Below are positions 61,059-64,000 of a DNA stretch of 64,000 nucleotides, piece after piece. Position 1 is the stretch's first letter. The number at the start of each line of letters is the position of its first letter. The notes below the pieces were generated by a model. It was given only the letters and a program-made list of their open reading frames with translations, searched no databases and was not told the origin of the DNA. The DNA is from Sinomonas atrocyanea (lineage in GTDB: Bacteria; Actinomycetota; Actinomycetes; Actinomycetales; Micrococcaceae): the NCBI RefSeq assembly GCF_030811715.1, contig NZ_JAUSRH010000007.1:124001-188000 (forward strand), in the 5' to 3' direction. The translations under genes and the position numbers were made by a program.

Positions 61059-61080
61059 CGTGACCACCAGTCGGGCCGGG

Positions 61081-61470
61081 CTAGGGGGCGTCGCCGTCGG
61101 TGCCGTGCTCCCGCTCGACGCGGGCCACGACGTCGTCGAGCTCGTCGACGGAGAGTTTCGACCGGTCGTAGTGCTTGGTCCGGTAGCCGGCGCGGCCGAC
61201 CATGTGGGCCGAGACCGGCGCGGTGAGCAGCTGGAAGATCCACGCGACGGCGAGCAGCGGCACGAGCGCCCAGGCCCGCCACTGCAGCCCCACGGCCGTG
61301 AGCAGCAGGAGGGACCCGAGCACCTGCGGCTTGGTGGCGGCGTGCATGCGGGTGAGCAGGTCGGGGAAGCGCAGGAGCCCGATCGCCGCGCCGAGGGACA
61401 GGGCCGAGCCGAGGACCATGAGCACGGCGGCGACCCAGGTGAGGACGGTGTCGAGGGTTTCCGGGCTCAC
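61081..61470 (-). CDS. mnhG: Na+/H+ antiporter subunit G
   Basis: 129 residues with three membrane segments; IGLLRFPDLLTRMHAATKPQVLGSLLLL is the MnhG/MrpG/PhaG signature. GTG start overlaps the mnhF stop (GTGA). Last gene of the Mrp operon. The C-terminal tail is charged. Confidence 0.92.
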   Translation of the reverse strand: MSPETLDTVLTWVAAVLMVLGSALSLGAAIGLLRFPDLLTRMHAATKPQVLGSLLLLTAVGLQWRAWALVPLLAVAWIFQLLTAPVSAHMVGRAGYRTKHYDRSKLSVDELDDVVARVEREHGTDGDAP

Positions 61471-61754
61471 GGGCGCCTCCTCTCCTGCACGAAGCGGGCC
61501 ACCGTGACGGAGCCGATGAAGCCGATCAGGGTGATGCCCGCGACCAGGGCGAGGTGGTTCGTGTGCCGGTTGGCGGCCATGTCGAGCAGGAGCGCGCTGG
61601 CCACGACGACGAGGAGCACGTCCGCCGCGAGGACGCGGTCCAGGAGCGCGGGGCCCTTGATCATCCGCAGGATCGCGCCGAAGCCCGCGAGGGACAGCAG
61701 CACGCTGCAGACGGCGAGCACCGCGGGCATGATCTGCGCGGCGGCCCCGGTCAT
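61467..61754 (-). CDS. mnhF: Na+/H+ antiporter subunit F
   Basis: 95 residues, three membrane segments; GFGAILRMIKGPALLDRVLAADVLLVVVASALLL matches MnhF, in particular the KGPxxxDRVLAxD pattern. Overlaps both neighbours by 4 bp. Confidence 0.92.
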   Translation of the reverse strand: MTGAAAQIMPAVLAVCSVLLSLAGFGAILRMIKGPALLDRVLAADVLLVVVASALLLDMAANRHTNHLALVAGITLIGFIGSVTVARFVQERRRP

Positions 61755-62338
61755 CCCAGGCCCCCCTCGCCCTTCTCGGCGGAGAGCATGCGGTCCAGGT
61801 GCGCCTCCTCGTTCACGAGTGCGAGTTCCTCCTTGGTGCCCATGATGCGGATGAGCTCGGCCTCGGCGGCCAGCACCTCGCGGCGTACGCGCTCGGCGCC
61901 GGCCTCGTCCTCGACGTTCACGTAGTGCACGTAGAGGGTGGCGTTGGCGCGGTCGACGTCGACCACGAGCGAGCCGGGCACGAGCGAGATGACGTGGCCC
62001 GTGGCAGTGACCATGAGGTCGGCATGGCTGCGCAGCGGGACGGCGACGACGGCGCTGCGCACGCGGGGCCCCTTCGCGACGGCGAGCCAGAGCAGCTGCG
62101 CGCTGGCCACGATGACCTGCCACACAAACACGAAGGCGTACCGCACGGCATGCAGCACGCTGAACCGGCCGCTCAGCTCGACCGGCGGCAGGTAGAACAG
62201 GCGCGTGACAACGAGCGCCACGATGACGCCGAACAGCACGTTCCCCGGCGAGAAGTCCTGCCAGAGGGCGCCCCACACGATCACGAGCCACGCGAGCAGG
62301 GGCAGTTCGGTGCGCAGCGAGGTCCTGGACCGGCTCAT
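61751..62338 (-). CDS. mnhE: Na+/H+ antiporter subunit E
   Basis: 195 residues: two to three N-terminal membrane segments, then a cytoplasmic part with GPRVRSAVVAVPLRSHADLMVTATGHVISLVPGSLVVDVD, the MnhE core (ISLTPGT-like). ATG overlaps the mnhD stop. The C-terminal extension is acidic and helical. Confidence 0.92.
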   Translation of the reverse strand: MSRSRTSLRTELPLLAWLVIVWGALWQDFSPGNVLFGVIVALVVTRLFYLPPVELSGRFSVLHAVRYAFVFVWQVIVASAQLLWLAVAKGPRVRSAVVAVPLRSHADLMVTATGHVISLVPGSLVVDVDRANATLYVHYVNVEDEAGAERVRREVLAAEAELIRIMGTKEELALVNEEAHLDRMLSAEKGEGGLG

Positions 62339-63909
62339 CGGCGGCCCCCCGGAGTGGGCTGGGCGTGGGCGGCCGCGGCGGCATCGGTGCCGAGGACAGC
62401 CGAGATGTAGCCGGTGCGGTCCAGCATCTCCTGCGCGGACTGCGCGCTGAGCCGGAACAGCGGGCCGGCGAAGACGGTCAGGGCGAGGCCGACGGCGACG
62501 AGCCCCGCCGTCGCGCCGACCATCGACTTGGGCAGGGCGTTGGCCGCGGCGGGGGCGAGGAGTGCCCGGTCGGGCGCCTCGGCGTCCTCGGGTCTGCGCC
62601 AGAAGGCGCGGCTCCACACGCGCGCCATCGCGAGCAGGGTCAGCAGGCTCACCACCACGCCGGCCGCCACGAGGACGAGCGCGAGCGGCGTGCCCTGTGC
62701 CACGCCGGCCTGCAGGAGCCCCAGCTTCCCGAGGAACCCGGACAGGGGCGGGATCCCGGAGAGGTTCATGGCCGGCAGGAAGTACAGCAGGGCCAGCAGG
62801 GGCGAGAGCTTGGCGAGGCCGCCGAGCCGGTCGATCGAGGATGAGCCGGCCCGGCGCTCCACGAGCCCGGCCACGAGGAACAGCGAGGTCTGCACGGTGA
62901 TGTGGTGCACCACGTAGTAGACGGCGGCGGCGAGCCCCAGGACCGAGCTGAGGGCCGCGCCGAAGACCATGTAGCCAATGTGGCTGACGAGGGTGAAGGA
63001 CAGCAGCCTCTTGATGTCCGTCTGGGCGATCGCGCCGAGGATGCCGACCACCATGGTGGCCAGGGCGACGACCATGAGCGGGACGTTGAGCGTGTCCCCC
63101 GGGAACAGCAGCGTCTCGGTGCGGATGATCGCGTACACGCCGACCTTCGTCAGCAGGCCCGCGAACACCGCCGTCACGGGCGCCGGCGCGGTCGGGTAGG
63201 AGTCCGGCAGCCAGAACGACAGCGGGAACACGGCCGCCTTGATCCCGAAGGCCACGAGCAGCATTGCGTGCAGGAGCGTCTGGGTGCCCGGCTCGAGCTG
63301 GCCGAGCTTGACCGCGAGGTCGGCCATGTTCACCGTGCCCGTGGCGGCGTAGACCATCGCGATCGCGATGAGGAACAGCAGCGAGGACACGACGCTGACC
63401 ACCACGTAGGTGACGCCGGCGCGGATGCGGGGCCCGGTGCCGCCGAGGGTCATGAGCACGTAGCTGGCGGTCAGGAGGATCTCGAAGCCGACGTAGAGGT
63501 TGAACAGGTCGCCGGCGAGGAACGCGTTGGAGACCCCGGCGACGAGGATCATGTAGCTGGGGTGGAAGACCGAGATGGGGCCGTCCTTGTCCCCGTCCGC
63601 CATGCCCTGCCCGGTCGCGTACACGAGCACCGCGAGGCTCACCGTGGTCGAGATGACGAGCATGAGCGAGGAGAACTGGTCGACCACCATCGTGATGCCG
63701 AACGGGGGCGCCCACCCGCCGATCGTCACCGCGGTGGTGCCCCCGTCCCACACGGAGGCGAGGAGCACGCACTCGAGCGCGAGGGTGAGCGCGAGGACGG
63801 AGATCGTCGCGGTGCGCTGGGCGCGCTCCTGGCGCAGGAGCACGAAGGCGAGGGCGGCCCCGAAGATGGGGAGGACGACGGCGAGCGGCGCCAGGCTGGC
63901 GATGTTCAC
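62335..63909 (-). CDS. mnhD: Na+/H+ antiporter subunit D (NuoM/N-like)
   Basis: 524 residues, about 14 spans, related to complex I antiporter-like subunits. Key charged residues of the proton path are seen in FNLYVGFEILLTASYVL (Glu) and FGIKAAVFPLSFWLPDSYPTAPAPVTA (Lys). GTG start at 63909 overlaps the mnhC stop. Confidence 0.93.
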   Translation of the reverse strand: MNIASLAPLAVVLPIFGAALAFVLLRQERAQRTATISVLALTLALECVLLASVWDGGTTAVTIGGWAPPFGITMVVDQFSSLMLVISTTVSLAVLVYATGQGMADGDKDGPISVFHPSYMILVAGVSNAFLAGDLFNLYVGFEILLTASYVLMTLGGTGPRIRAGVTYVVVSVVSSLLFLIAIAMVYAATGTVNMADLAVKLGQLEPGTQTLLHAMLLVAFGIKAAVFPLSFWLPDSYPTAPAPVTAVFAGLLTKVGVYAIIRTETLLFPGDTLNVPLMVVALATMVVGILGAIAQTDIKRLLSFTLVSHIGYMVFGAALSSVLGLAAAVYYVVHHITVQTSLFLVAGLVERRAGSSSIDRLGGLAKLSPLLALLYFLPAMNLSGIPPLSGFLGKLGLLQAGVAQGTPLALVLVAAGVVVSLLTLLAMARVWSRAFWRRPEDAEAPDRALLAPAAANALPKSMVGATAGLVAVGLALTVFAGPLFRLSAQSAQEMLDRTGYISAVLGTDAAAAAHAQPTPGGRR

Positions 63910-64000
63910 TCTCGCTCCGCCTCCTTCCGTTGCGCGGCATGGGAGCGGGGATCGGGCGCGGCGAGCGCGGCCTGGTCGGCGGCGGCCGCGGCCTCGGGGC
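63906..64000 (-). CDS. mnhC: Na+/H+ antiporter subunit C, C-terminal end (partial)
   Basis: The last 30 codons of the gene before mnhD, ending in a charged tail (RSHAAQRKEAERE) with TGA at 63908-63906 overlapping the mnhD GTG. Family assignment rests on its place in the operon, since the visible part is a non-conserved tail. Continues beyond the right edge. Confidence 0.65.
   Translation of the reverse strand, partial: PEAAAAADQAALAAPDPRSHAAQRKEAERE

Overview
The window is very GC-rich, densely packed DNA from an actinobacterium, most likely a Micrococcaceae relative of Arthrobacter or Sinomonas. This rests on a mycothiol-dependent gene relic, a Ku/LigD repair pair, many ATGA/GTGA stop-start overlaps, and many start codons lying 6-8 bp behind a TANNNT-like -10 box (probably leaderless mRNAs). 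I see no rRNA, tRNA, CRISPR array, phage or intact transposase gene.

Layout. (1) 1-9.9 kb: choline/glycine betaine locus. The leftward operon betA-proV-proW-proX-betB is flanked by an IclR regulator and by gene relics: an mscR 5' end joined to a metallo-beta-lactamase 3' end on the left, and a truncated ferredoxin-reductase-like gene on the right. Two paralogous control regions on the right share a TTGCA-N5-TGCAA operator. The oxidative demethylation half of the pathway appears to have been deleted. (2) 9.9-14.4 kb: small membrane proteins, an SDR, and a coupled set made of a divergent Lgt-like enzyme and a radical SAM protein with tetraether-synthase-like cysteine spacing. (3) 14.4-18.8 kb: leftward set of four secreted proteins, several with SipW-type signals. 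(4) 19.1-27.4 kb: GntR-controlled sugar or polyol catabolic regulon with a split transketolase, MHS transporter, TIM-barrel isomerase, SDR, DhaK-DhaL kinase and RpiB-like isomerase; four copies of a 15-bp operator tie it together. (5) 27.4-34 kb: sulfurtransferase, an SsuABC-like importer divergent from a CitAB-type two-component system, and a small acidic protein. (6) 34-40.4 kb: Rieske protein, Ku, flavodoxin-like protein, membrane protein, LigD (bacterial NHEJ). (7) 40.5-50.7 kb: 5-oxoproline regulon: D-glutamate-cyclase-family protein, MFS transporter, PxpA, PxpB-PxpC fusion, biotin carboxylase, GntR regulator, DUF969/DUF979 membrane pair and DUF2891 protein, linked by four GATTGTTGAACAATC-like operators. 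(8) 50.7-57 kb: MFS exporter, glutathione-peroxidase-like protein, membrane protein, quinone oxidoreductase, an HTH-MurA fusion with its own operator, a VOC protein. (9) 57-60.3 kb: thiamine-precursor ECF transporter under a TPP riboswitch. (10) 60.3-64 kb: DUF4235 protein, a structured 430-bp element with inverted ends, and the 3' half of an Mnh/Mrp Na+/H+ antiporter operon running off the right edge.

The strongest candidates for new biology are the 5-oxoproline regulon with a D-glutamate-cyclase member and a biotin carboxylase, the Lgt-like/radical SAM pair, the catabolic regulon with its own transketolase, and a family of 21-bp repeats present both between genes and inside pxpC.
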